Notes under the pieces: generated by a model
Seen by the model: only the letters and a program-made list of their open reading frames with translations
Database searches by the model: none
What the model was told of the DNA's origin: nothing
In this document: in pieces, positions 5,817 through 11,763 of the stretch
Layout of the letters: each line of letters starts with the position of its first letter
How positions within the stretch are numbered: position 1 is the first letter of the stretch
Position numbers and translations under genes: made by a program
Origin: S143-63 sp964425855
Lineage (GTDB): Archaea > Thermoproteota > Thermoprotei_A > Sulfolobales > Acidilobaceae
Direction: 5' to 3'
Length of the DNA stretch: 12,169 bases
NCBI GenBank assembly: GCA_964425855.1
Contig: CAYROE010000032.1
Coordinates: 1 to 12,169, forward strand

Positions 5817-6719
5817 ATCGCCTACTCAAACCCTTTCGATCCCTGGAATAGTCCTCTATGTACATGTCCCTTCAAACTAAGTCTCAACCCATATACTGGA
5901 TGTAGTTTTAAATGCCGGTATTGTTATGCTACGGCATACATAGGACTCCGTGATAGTTCTCCCAAGAAGAACTTTGTAAAAAGGCTAAAGCGTGATCTCA
6001 CAAAGTATAGTCCAGAAATACCGATAAACATTGGTACTAGTAGCGATCCCTACCCTCCTGAAGAAGCATATTATATGCTGACAAGATCAGCGTTGGAGAT
6101 TCTTATACCGCTAGGAAGAAGAATTCTCATAACAACAAAAGGCATACTATATGCGACTAGGGATCTAGAACTCATAAAAAAAGGAAATGTCGCGGTCACA
6201 CCAACGATTACCACTATACATTCGAGTATTTCATATCTCCTTGAGCCAGGAGCCCCGTCCCCGGAGAAGAGGATGGAGGCGGCAAAAATTGCAGTAGATA
6301 GTGATGTGCCTATAGGTGTAAGAATAGATCCGATTATACCGTATGTGAACGATGATCCATACGATATAGAAGAGCTCGTAGGACAACTAGCGGATATCGG
6401 TGTAAGGTTTATTGTAACATCAACCTATAAAGCTAGGCCAGATAACTTTGCCAGGCTACTCAGTTCTCTAGGATCAGATATCGCCAACAGACTTCGGAAA
6501 CTCTATAATAATGGCGAGTACGTTCAAGGTTATAGATATCTCCCTAAGAAGCTTAGAATAAATCTGCTTCGACCGGTTATTGATTCCGCCAAATACTATG
6601 GTCTCGAATATGCAGTATGCAGAGAGGGCCTCTATGGAAAAGAATGGTTCAATGCCGGCTCCTGCGACGGTACCCATCTAATACCTAGAAGAATCCAGCC
6701 TCGGGGTCTATTTCAATGA
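5817..6719 (+). CDS. SplB-like radical SAM protein, non-standard start
   Basis: Cytosolic radical SAM enzyme of the spore photoproduct lyase-like (SplB) group; the substrate is unknown in archaea. The N terminus reads NPFDPWNSPLCTCPFK, then LNPYTGCSFKCRYCYATAYIG, which contains the C-X3-C-X2-C motif for the 4Fe-4S cluster (about C29, C33, C36), later NIGTSSDPYPPEE, and VGVR-type and strand motifs of the partial TIM barrel. About 300 residues. The frame is uninterrupted from 5802 to the stop but contains no ATG, GTG or TTG before the first ATG at 6075, which would remove the cluster motif. The start is therefore uncertain. ATC 5817, behind AAGGGGAG, is a placeholder; GTC 5814 is a neighbour choice. 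The stop overlaps the next ATG (ATGA), so the genes are translationally coupled. Confidence 0.85.
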   Translation: MAYSNPFDPWNSPLCTCPFKLSLNPYTGCSFKCRYCYATAYIGLRDSSPKKNFVKRLKRDLTKYSPEIPINIGTSSDPYPPEEAYYMLTRSALEILIPLGRRILITTKGILYATRDLELIKKGNVAVTPTITTIHSSISYLLEPGAPSPEKRMEAAKIAVDSDVPIGVRIDPIIPYVNDDPYDIEELVGQLADIGVRFIVTSTYKARPDNFARLLSSLGSDIANRLRKLYNNGEYVQGYRYLPKKLRINLLRPVIDSAKYYGLEYAVCREGLYGKEWFNAGSCDGTHLIPRRIQPRGLFQ

Positions 6720-7636
6720 CGTGCCTTGATTCATGCATAGTAGAGGCGTCTATCAATGGAGAGATATCATACTACTATGTTAGAGGCTACGAGCATCCAA
6801 TCACGGGATACATAGTTGAACCCTACATGAGGAATAGATGTAGAAAAATCCGTGGGAAAGTCTCATTATGCGAGAACTTCATATGTAGATACACCCCATA
6901 CTTTGGTAGGCGAACACCTATACTAGAGAAAAAGCTAGTCGTATCAAGGGTGAATCCCTCTTCATCCTATTCTCAAAATAAGAATCGTCTTCCTAGAAGT
7001 ATAGGAGAGCTACTTGACTCCTTGGAATCATATGGGCTTGGTCTAACTGGTTCGTGGGCTCTCGGATGCGAAAGTAAGGAAAGCGACGTGGATTTAGTGG
7101 TTATGAGTTATGACGAAGAATTATTCAAATTGTTGGAATCATATAAGAGAAAAGGGAAAATACGACAATGTAGATTCGGGGAAATTATCTCGAGGAGGAG
7201 AAGGAATGATATATCAACTGATATCAATAAAATTAATAATAGTCTTCTAGATTCATGCTTCAACACTATTCCATATACATTAAGAGTTTTGAGAAGTTCT
7301 TCGATAACAACAATTATAGAATGGAGACAACGATACTTAGACTATGGGGAAATAATGCTACAAGCAATTATTGAAGACCCAGGTATAGAGGCATATCTTA
7401 CCCCGGCCAGGTATTTCCTTTCCAATACTAGCGTAATAGAATCTTCCAATGATCTACCAGATAACTCGCTAACAGAGCCATTTATCCTAGAAACTTGGAG
7501 GACACGGTATGCTGAGCTTATCCAGGGCCGTTATCTGATTAGGGGTATACTCTACTACGACATGTTGAGGTCTCAATGGATAATTACGCCGGATTGGGAG
7601 GGTGGGATATGGCGTATGCGTCTCGAGAAGATATAG
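6716..7636 (+). CDS. Predicted nucleotidyltransferase-fold protein, copy 1
   Basis: A 306-residue soluble protein with a minimal nucleotidyltransferase core in the middle: LGLTGSWALGCESKESDVDLVV, where Gly112-Ser113 and Asp124-X-Asp126 are the nucleotide and metal-binding signature of the polymerase-beta superfamily. It has an N-terminal domain of about 80 residues (YVRGYEHPITGY, then FGRRTPILEKK) and a C-terminal helical domain ending in WIITPDWEGG. The same order of blocks occurs in the next gene, so the two are paralogues. It starts at ATG 6716, overlapping the radical SAM stop by 4 nt, and its 3' end overlaps the next gene, so co-expression is nearly certain. Function is unknown; the substrate could be a nucleic acid or a small molecule. 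I believe it corresponds to an archaeal predicted-nucleotidyltransferase orthologous group, but cannot verify this. Confidence 0.8.
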   Translation: MTCLDSCIVEASINGEISYYYVRGYEHPITGYIVEPYMRNRCRKIRGKVSLCENFICRYTPYFGRRTPILEKKLVVSRVNPSSSYSQNKNRLPRSIGELLDSLESYGLGLTGSWALGCESKESDVDLVVMSYDEELFKLLESYKRKGKIRQCRFGEIISRRRRNDISTDINKINNSLLDSCFNTIPYTLRVLRSSSITTIIEWRQRYLDYGEIMLQAIIEDPGIEAYLTPARYFLSNTSVIESSNDLPDNSLTEPFILETWRTRYAELIQGRYLIRGILYYDMLRSQWIITPDWEGGIWRMRLEKI

Positions 7637-8577
7637 GATGTAGCTATGGCGAAGTGGTAATGACCAGGTCCCTTATACTCGGTCAGACCCTCGGATTACC
7701 AGCGCCTAAAGGTTATTGTGTGTTTATGCCTAAGTACAAGGTGTGTAATTCTCCAAGTCCGTGGCGTCTGAGAAGTGTTACTCTCTGTAGGATAATCAGG
7801 GGATACGGCCCCTTAGGAATAATAAGAGCTGTCAAGAGATCAAACATAAAGAGAGAAAACGTTGACTTGTATGGAGGACGGATCCCTATAATACGAGTAG
7901 AAGAGATATTCTTCAAAATTACTCCTAAAGAAGCGATAAAGAGAATAATTAGTGGCGAGATACAGGACTCTGAGAGAAACATACAGGGTATATTAAAGAA
8001 AATAATAGAGGACTCTGGCCTCTCGATAGAAGATTTCGGTGTGACTGGTTCATATGCCGGTGGGTACTTCCACAAAGATTCGGACCTTGATATTATCGTT
8101 TATGGATCCGAGAGCGTCAAAGTGATGTACGAATTATTCGTCGAGAAATATGGTTTCAAGAATAACCCTGAGTCAGTTATTCAGAGAAAACTTCTCGGAG
8201 GAGTTATTGTAAAGCCGATGATATCTCTTTCCTGGAGAAGAGGGGAAGCCTTGTCGAATAACGATAAGATCCATGTGACATGGATAGGATACGATGTTGA
8301 AAACACAATTGGTCTCGCCAAGATAATAGAAGGAAAACCCCCAATAAAGAGGGTGTCTGCTAACTCCATTGTTGAGGCCGGCCAAATAACAGCCCTTACA
8401 TATCCTCCCTGGATAATAACTAGGGATGGTAGAATTATTGTATCGTATGAGTATAATGTCGGGGAAGTATTCTATAACGGAGGCAAAATTACGGTTTCTG
8501 GATTAGCATCCGAAAAAGGAGAAGTAGTATATCTAGGGCTAACAGAGTATCCTGGAGAAGTCTCGATTCACGATTAA
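7609..8577 (+). CDS. Predicted nucleotidyltransferase-fold protein, copy 2
   Basis: Paralogue of the preceding gene, about 322 residues. The core reads FGVTGSYAGGYFHKDSDLDIIVYG, with Gly147-Ser148 and Asp159-X-Asp161. Upstream, RIIRGYGPLGII and YGGRIPIIRVEE line up with VRGYEHPITGY and FGRRTPILEKK of copy 1, and PPWIITRDGRI lines up with SQWIITPDWEG. The C terminus carries about 50 extra residues of predicted beta strands (IIVSYEYNVGEVFYNGGKITV) absent from copy 1. ATG 7609 is preceded by the strong SD-like GGGAGGGTGG and overlaps the previous gene by 28 nt. ATG 7660, 23 nt after the previous stop, is the main alternative and would remove 17 residues. It is last in the operon and converges on the His-rich gene 11 nt away. 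Confidence 0.78.
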   Translation: MAYASREDIGCSYGEVVMTRSLILGQTLGLPAPKGYCVFMPKYKVCNSPSPWRLRSVTLCRIIRGYGPLGIIRAVKRSNIKRENVDLYGGRIPIIRVEEIFFKITPKEAIKRIISGEIQDSERNIQGILKKIIEDSGLSIEDFGVTGSYAGGYFHKDSDLDIIVYGSESVKVMYELFVEKYGFKNNPESVIQRKLLGGVIVKPMISLSWRRGEALSNNDKIHVTWIGYDVENTIGLAKIIEGKPPIKRVSANSIVEAGQITALTYPPWIITRDGRIIVSYEYNVGEVFYNGGKITVSGLASEKGEVVYLGLTEYPGEVSIHD

Positions 8578-8588
8578 GATCTCCGACG

Positions 8589-8951
8589 TTAGCTTCTCTC
8601 AGGTATAGGCTGTTTTACCGACAGGTGATTTATGGCTTTTTCTAAAATCTGTTTTTTCTCCGCAGGATCCTCTGTAGCTATGGCCTTAACTAAATAGGAT
8701 AGTATCTTGTATAGTCTAGCGATTTCGTATGAGTTTTGCGTAACTCGCGATGAGAGATTGTTGACATTAGCGTTTATCGAGTCTATTAGTAGTTCGAGAA
8801 CTAACAGTAGCTCGTCTAAATCGCCGGCGTGGTGGTGATGGTGGTGGTGATGGTCATGTGCATGGCTTTCTTCTACTTCTTGAACTATTTGATGTATATC
8901 TTCTGCCTTCTTTGGAAGGGTCATTCTCTTGCGTTTTTTTCGTTCACTCAT
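8589..8951 (-). CDS. Histidine-rich coiled-coil protein, 120 aa
   Basis: I do not recognise a family. The protein has three zones: a very basic N terminus (RKKRKR, residues 4-9), a histidine cluster at 30-41 (10 His in 12 residues, HAHDHHHHHHHH), and a long amphipathic helix (about 44-92, DELLLVLELLIDSINANVNNL...) followed by a second helix with acidic and basic residues. The His block could bind Ni, Zn or Cu. The helices probably oligomerise. CAT and CAC codons are mixed, so the block is not a simple trinucleotide slippage tract. There is no signal peptide or membrane segment. ATG 8951 is supported by an AGGTG site (about 7 nt upstream) on the minus strand. It may be a metal store or chaperone, or a basic DNA/RNA-associated protein; evidence for either is weak. 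Confidence 0.8.
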   Translation of the reverse strand: MSERKKRKRMTLPKKAEDIHQIVQEVEESHAHDHHHHHHHHAGDLDELLLVLELLIDSINANVNNLSSRVTQNSYEIARLYKILSYLVKAIATEDPAEKKQILEKAINHLSVKQPIPERS

Positions 8952-9070
8952 TCTTCCTGCACCTAATTGTACCGTATTTAATGGAGTGATCTTTTACGAG
9001 AGTTAAAAGCTCTATGTATTAATGATATTATTAAATAAACAACATCAGCTGATCCGGCTGAGGTTCAAAA

Positions 9071-9090
9071 ATAATAGTCAATACTATTAT
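9071..9090. repeat. 20-bp palindrome upstream of the 86-aa protein gene
   Basis: ATAATAGT-CAAT-ACTATTAT is a perfect 8-bp inverted repeat. Its right arm overlaps ACTATTATAG, the best TATA-like box about 26 bp before a predicted start near 9114 for the gene at 9136. That position would suit an operator. The rest of 8952-9135 holds AT-rich promoter sequence for the two divergent genes and nothing else I can support. Confidence 0.5.
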
Positions 9091-9135
9091 AGATCGTACA
9101 AAATACTTCATGATAAAGTGGATGTGGTGGTTGAA

Positions 9136-9396
9136 ATGAAGGACAGGTTATTGAACCCGAAACTGATAGAGCTAGAAGGAATGGCCATGGTTGGCCAGGT
9201 AAAAAAGGTATCTATGGAGCCATGCGAAGATTCTAGATTCCCCAAGGAGTGGAAACGCCTGCGCGCTATATTAGAGGATGGTACTATTTATGAAACTGGA
9301 TGCATGGATCCTGAATCGGCGAAGAGAAACTATATGGTTCTTAGCTTGTATACAAGAAATTGGTCGAAAGATATAGTTATAGATAAGATGAAATAA
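9136..9396 (+). CDS. Small hypothetical protein, 86 aa
   Basis: I do not recognise it. The protein is soluble: LNPKLIELEGMAMVGQVKKVSM, then PKEWKRLRAILEDGTIYETGCMDP, then ESAKRNYMVLSLYTRNWSKDI. The alternation suggests a small beta-rich fold with Cys30 and Cys56 as a possible pair (positions from the ATG at 9136). The frame is open upstream to ATG 9022, but ATG 9136 was chosen. GGTGG lies 5 nt before it, a TATA-like box lies at about 9083-9092, and the extra 38 residues (Tyr/Asn/Lys-rich) look like translated leader. It is divergent from the His-rich gene. A box C/D RNA promoter begins right at its stop codon. Confidence 0.68.
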   Translation: MKDRLLNPKLIELEGMAMVGQVKKVSMEPCEDSRFPKEWKRLRAILEDGTIYETGCMDPESAKRNYMVLSLYTRNWSKDIVIDKMK

Positions 9397-9410
9397 TTAT
9401 AATAAATTTA
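9397..9410 (+). promoter_or_regulatory. TATA-like region of the box C/D sRNA
   Basis: TTATAATAAATTTA is centred about 25 bp before the 5' end of the sRNA at 9424, the normal archaeal spacing. It begins directly after the stop codon of the preceding gene. Confidence 0.45.
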
Positions 9411-9423
9411 TTAAAAAGATATT

Positions 9424-9480
9424 GGTCGATGATGTATGGTATTACCGCTGACTTTGTGATGAGTAAGGCTGTCTGAGACC
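9424..9480 (+). ncRNA. Box C/D guide sRNA (2'-O-methylation guide)
   Basis: A 57-nt element with every part of an archaeal C/D sRNA: terminal stem GGTC (9424-9427) with GACC (9477-9480), box C ATGATGT (9429-9435, one mismatch to RUGAUGA), box D' CTGA (9448-9451), box C' TGATGA (9457-9462) and box D CTGA (9473-9476). The D' guide GGTATTACCG (9438-9447) is exactly complementary to CGGUAAUACC of the universally conserved 530 loop of 16S rRNA. By the N+5 rule it would direct methylation of the residue equivalent to E. coli A532. The D guide GTAAGGCTGT (9463-9472) predicts a target ACAGCCUUAC, whose location I cannot assign. It would assemble with L7Ae, Nop5 and fibrillarin. Confidence 0.9.
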
Positions 9481-9508
9481 GTGTAAATCTGTCTATTCTA
9501 TAATAATG

Positions 9509-9518
9509 AAAATAAAAA
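9509..9518 (-). terminator. Oligo-T terminator of the 144-aa coiled-coil gene
   Basis: On the minus strand TTTTTATTTT follows the stop codon of the gene ending at 9528 by about 10 nt. Confidence 0.45.
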
Positions 9519-9527
9519 TTATTAGAT

Positions 9528-9962
9528 CTACATCTTGACTAGGATCCGTGACGGTATCCCATTCTCGTATATTACTTCAAGTGTCAGATCTAGGTCGCCT
9601 AGTCTTACTAGTGGATCCATGTCTTTTCTTACTCTTTCAAGGGCTATTATTCGGTTTTGTAGACTTCTCACAACATCGACGAGTATATCAAACTCCTGCT
9701 TTGGAGTAGGATTGATTATAGCCTTGGCTTGGCCGAGAGGTATCTCGGTTCCTCCAAGCTTTCCTCCGCCTGCAGCAGTAGAGAGTAGATTCTCTAGTTT
9801 AACGAGCACTTCTGCTTTTGCCTTAGCGCTCTCGAGCCTCCGGAGCAGCTCTCCTAGCTCACCCTTGAGTCTAGTTATCTCCGCGTCGAGCTCCTTAACT
9901 AGGTCTCCAACACTTGAGTATTTCTTTATATCGAGAAGTTTGGTTTGTCCTGTCGCCGCCAT
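9528..9962 (-). CDS. Coiled-coil protein of unknown function, 144 aa
   Basis: The protein has two long helices: residues about 17-62 (DLVKELDAEITRLKGELGEL..., heptad-like, Leu-rich) and about 88-118. A short Gly-rich linker (STAAGGGKLGGTEIPLG) and AIINPTP join them, and a beta-like C terminus reads LTLEVIYENGIPSRILVKM. The helix-linker-helix plan resembles a prefoldin-type hairpin, but the usual prefoldin hairpin motifs are not evident, so this is only a resemblance. The start is ATG 9962 because GGAGGG lies 8 nt upstream. The frame is open to ATG 10013, but the extra 17 residues (Trp/His/Arg-rich) are unlike the rest. The gene has its own AT-rich promoter region (9963-10069) divergent from the next operon. 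Confidence 0.72.
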   Translation of the reverse strand: MAATGQTKLLDIKKYSSVGDLVKELDAEITRLKGELGELLRRLESAKAKAEVLVKLENLLSTAAGGGKLGGTEIPLGQAKAIINPTPKQEFDILVDVVRSLQNRIIALERVRKDMDPLVRLGDLDLTLEVIYENGIPSRILVKM

Positions 9963-10069
9963 TCTTTGAACCCTCCAATATCCTTTCCAATTCAATATTC
10001 TATGGTGTGTCATTTCGTTATTTTAGTTTTAATGATGTAAATCAAGAACAGGGTTACACGGAGAATTAA

Positions 10070-10453
10070 GTGTCTAATTGGCAAAGGGGTATTCGGATAA
10101 TGCGAGGCAAAATAATAGATCCAAAAGAGATAGCAGAGAGGTTTGCTAGATCTTTATCCTCTAGTCTTCACGCTTTCATATTTGATTCGTCTTTAGTAGA
10201 TCCAGGCATAGTGTCTAGAATAGTTGCGGTGTCTGGAACGGACCAGTATCTCAGAAGGTTCGTCAAGGATAACGTAGTCGTCTACGTATTAGATGCCTCT
10301 AAGCTGGAGAAAAGATGTAGGATGGAGACATGCAGGAGTGTTCCTAGAGAACGCTACAGGATTTGCTTGTCTGATTGCTTGAAGAAGCAAACTGACGATT
10401 TGGCTAGAGTTGTTGCTCAAAGTATAATGGACGCTGTCGATCTTTTGGGATGA
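10070..10453 (+). CDS. Unknown 127-aa protein with paired cysteines
   Basis: I do not recognise the family. Residues 15-80 alternate helix and strand (PKEIAERFARSLSSSLHAF, GIVSRIVAVSG, NVVVYVLDASKL). A basic segment then holds four Cys: Cys83-X4-Cys88 and Cys99-X3-Cys103, a spacing that could hold a metal or two disulfides. A C-terminal amphipathic helix follows (DDLARVVAQSIMDAVDLL). GTG 10070 was chosen for a GGAG SD at 6-nt spacing; ATG 10100 (residue 11) is the alternative. The stop codon overlaps the ZPR1 gene start (ATGA), so the two are coupled and the protein may work with ZPR1. Confidence 0.72.
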   Translation: MSNWQRGIRIMRGKIIDPKEIAERFARSLSSSLHAFIFDSSLVDPGIVSRIVAVSGTDQYLRRFVKDNVVVYVLDASKLEKRCRMETCRSVPRERYRICLSDCLKKQTDDLARVVAQSIMDAVDLLG

Positions 10454-11058
10454 GGGAAAGTCCGATGAACGAGGATAAAAATAGAGAATTAGATTTGAGG
10501 GAGCCCATTCTTCTCTACAAGGATGTGCTTACTTGTCCAGTGTGCGGGAAAAAATCCCTTGAAGTAATATCGTATTTATATACTGTTGATTATTTTGGCA
10601 GGATACTGATAGTTAGGGGCATATGTACTAACTGTGGGTATAAGTTTAGAGATGTGAAGCTGGCTGAGCCAACGCGTCCTAAGAAGATTATCGTCTATGT
10701 CCAGGGCGAAAAACAGTTAAGATACTTGCTTGTTAAATCAGCATATGCTTATCTAGCGATATTAGAAAAAGGCTATGAGATGATACCGGGCCCAGCAAGC
10801 ACGGGTTTTATAACTACAGTTGAGGGTGTTCTTCAAAGGTTCCAAGAGGCTTTGTCAATTGCTTGCAGAGACTCAAATAATGAACAGTGCCGTGAGGAAA
10901 AGGAGTGGCTTAAGAGAGCTATAGATGGGTTAGAAGAGTTCACGCTTGTAATATGTGATTATGAGGGCGCTTCTAGAGTTATAGGGAAAAATGTAGAGGA
11001 AAAACCACTCGACGATTATTGTATAGAAAAGAAGCCTGAGTGGCTAAGGATCCCATAG
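10450..11058 (+). CDS. ZPR1-type zinc-finger protein
   Basis: Archaeal member of the ZPR1 zinc-finger family, 202 residues, the size of a single ZPR1 module; eukaryotic ZPR1 has two and binds elongation factor 1A. The zinc ligands are Cys29-X2-Cys32 (LTCPVCGKK) and Cys59-X2-Cys62 (GICTNCGYK), separated by a strand-rich stretch (SYLYTVDYFGRILIVRG). A following domain (KKIIVYVQGEKQLRYLLVKSAY...PGPASTGFITTVEGVLQRF) matches the ZPR1 beta-domain, where PGP..G..TTVEG is characteristic. By analogy it may assist folding or handling of aEF1A; this is inference. It starts at ATG 10450 inside the previous gene's stop. ATG 10465, with GAGGG 8 nt before it, is possible. An oligo-T terminator follows the stop. 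Confidence 0.88.
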   Translation: MRESPMNEDKNRELDLREPILLYKDVLTCPVCGKKSLEVISYLYTVDYFGRILIVRGICTNCGYKFRDVKLAEPTRPKKIIVYVQGEKQLRYLLVKSAYAYLAILEKGYEMIPGPASTGFITTVEGVLQRFQEALSIACRDSNNEQCREEKEWLKRAIDGLEEFTLVICDYEGASRVIGKNVEEKPLDDYCIEKKPEWLRIP

Positions 11059-11063
11059 AAGTG

Positions 11064-11071
11064 TTTATTTT
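11064..11071 (+). terminator. Oligo-T terminator after the ZPR1 gene
   Basis: TTTATTTT lies 5 nt after the TAG stop, in the short gap between convergent genes. Confidence 0.45.
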
Positions 11072-11079
11072 AATGAGCG

Positions 11080-11601
11080 TTACTCTACTTTGATTTCTGT
11101 CTCTTCTTTTGTCTCCTTCTTTTCCTTTTTCTTTAGCTTGATATCGAGCACCCCGTTCTTATATTTCGCGACTGCAGTCTTTGGATCAACTTTTACTGGT
11201 AGCTCGATTTTCTTATAGTATTTCTTACCGTTCTCAGCACGGATCTCAACATAGTCTTCTGTCGCTTTCACTTTTATCTTCTCCTTCGGTATGCCGGGTA
11301 GCTCTGCTATTACCCATACCTCGTCGTCCGCGTCTATTACATCTACTAGAGGCTCTATCTCTTCTGAGACTATGGTCTTACCAAACTTAGTCTTTCTAAT
11401 GTTTCCAAACTCTTCGACTCGCGGAACACCGTCAGGACCTATTGTTATCCTTACACCATAATAGTATGGTCCACGTATGTTGGAACCTTCCTCACGTAGG
11501 AGCCTTTCGAATTCTTCTTCAAAGTTCCTCATAGTATCCTCGATATCTCTAATTATTTCATCGAATATGTCGAATATACTTCTTCTCTTTCTCCACTCCA
11601 T
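11080..11601 (-). CDS. Small heat shock protein, Hsp20/alpha-crystallin family
   Basis: ATP-independent holdase chaperone that forms oligomers and keeps unfolding proteins soluble. From the chosen start the protein has 173 residues: an N-terminal amphipathic, Glu/Arg-rich arm (1-80, SIFDIFDEIIRDIEDTMRNF), the alpha-crystallin domain about 83-157 with VWVIAELPGIPKEKIKV and the family motif YKNGVLDIKLKK, then a Lys/Glu tail ending IKV, the I-X-I/V oligomerisation motif. ATG 11601 was chosen over the in-frame ATG 11616 because a perfect 9-nt SD, GGAGGTGAT, lies between them, 4 nt before 11601. The strength of that SD fits a protein made in large amounts under stress. It is divergent from the geranylgeranyl reductase-like gene. 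Confidence 0.95.
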   Translation of the reverse strand: MEWRKRRSIFDIFDEIIRDIEDTMRNFEEEFERLLREEGSNIRGPYYYGVRITIGPDGVPRVEEFGNIRKTKFGKTIVSEEIEPLVDVIDADDEVWVIAELPGIPKEKIKVKATEDYVEIRAENGKKYYKKIELPVKVDPKTAVAKYKNGVLDIKLKKKEKKETKEETEIKVE

Positions 11602-11605
11602 TTCA

Positions 11606-11655
11606 ATCACCTCCATTTTTAGAAGAATATAGTAGTCTAGTGTACTTATTCATTT
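11606..11655 (-). promoter_or_regulatory. Hsp20 promoter and perfect SD
   Basis: GGAGGTGAT (11614-11606) is a near-complete complement of the 16S rRNA 3' end, and the ATG follows 4 nt later. AAATGAATAAGT (11655-11644) is the best TATA-like box and predicts a start near 11622. The repeat TAGTAGTCTAG lies between box and start. Confidence 0.55.
11630..11640. repeat. 11-bp repeat, copy 1, hsp20 side
   Basis: TAGTAGTCTAG. An identical copy lies at 11739-11749, and the two stand on either side of the intergenic region shared by the hsp20 and reductase genes. Possible binding sites for a common regulator. Confidence 0.4.
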
Positions 11656-11694
11656 GGAAGAAAAACAGTTGTCACACGATTTTTATCGGATACC

Positions 11695-11716
11695 AATATT
11701 TATCTATACTTAATAG
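11695..11716 (+). promoter_or_regulatory. TATA-like region of the reductase gene
   Basis: AATATTTATC and TATACTTAATAG lie 50-70 bp before the GTG start. Either could place the transcript start near 11722-11740, upstream of the GGTGG SD. Confidence 0.35.
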
Positions 11717-11738
11717 TGCATTTGAAAAGTGGTCTTAC

Positions 11739-11749
11739 TAGTAGTCTAG
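11739..11749. repeat. 11-bp repeat, copy 2, reductase side
   Basis: TAGTAGTCTAG, identical to 11630-11640. Here it sits in the predicted 5' leader of the reductase gene, just before the SD. Confidence 0.4.
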
Positions 11750-11763
11750 ACAGGGTGGAGATA

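Noticed and set aside
9022..9135. 38-residue N-terminal extension of the 86-aa protein
   Set aside because: Overlaps AT-rich promoter sequence and the palindrome; GGTGG before ATG 9136 gives a better start.
9535..9969. Ser-rich plus-strand frame opposite the coiled-coil gene
   Set aside because: Typical Ser/Arg/Leu shadow frame; the minus strand has SD, terminator and heptads.
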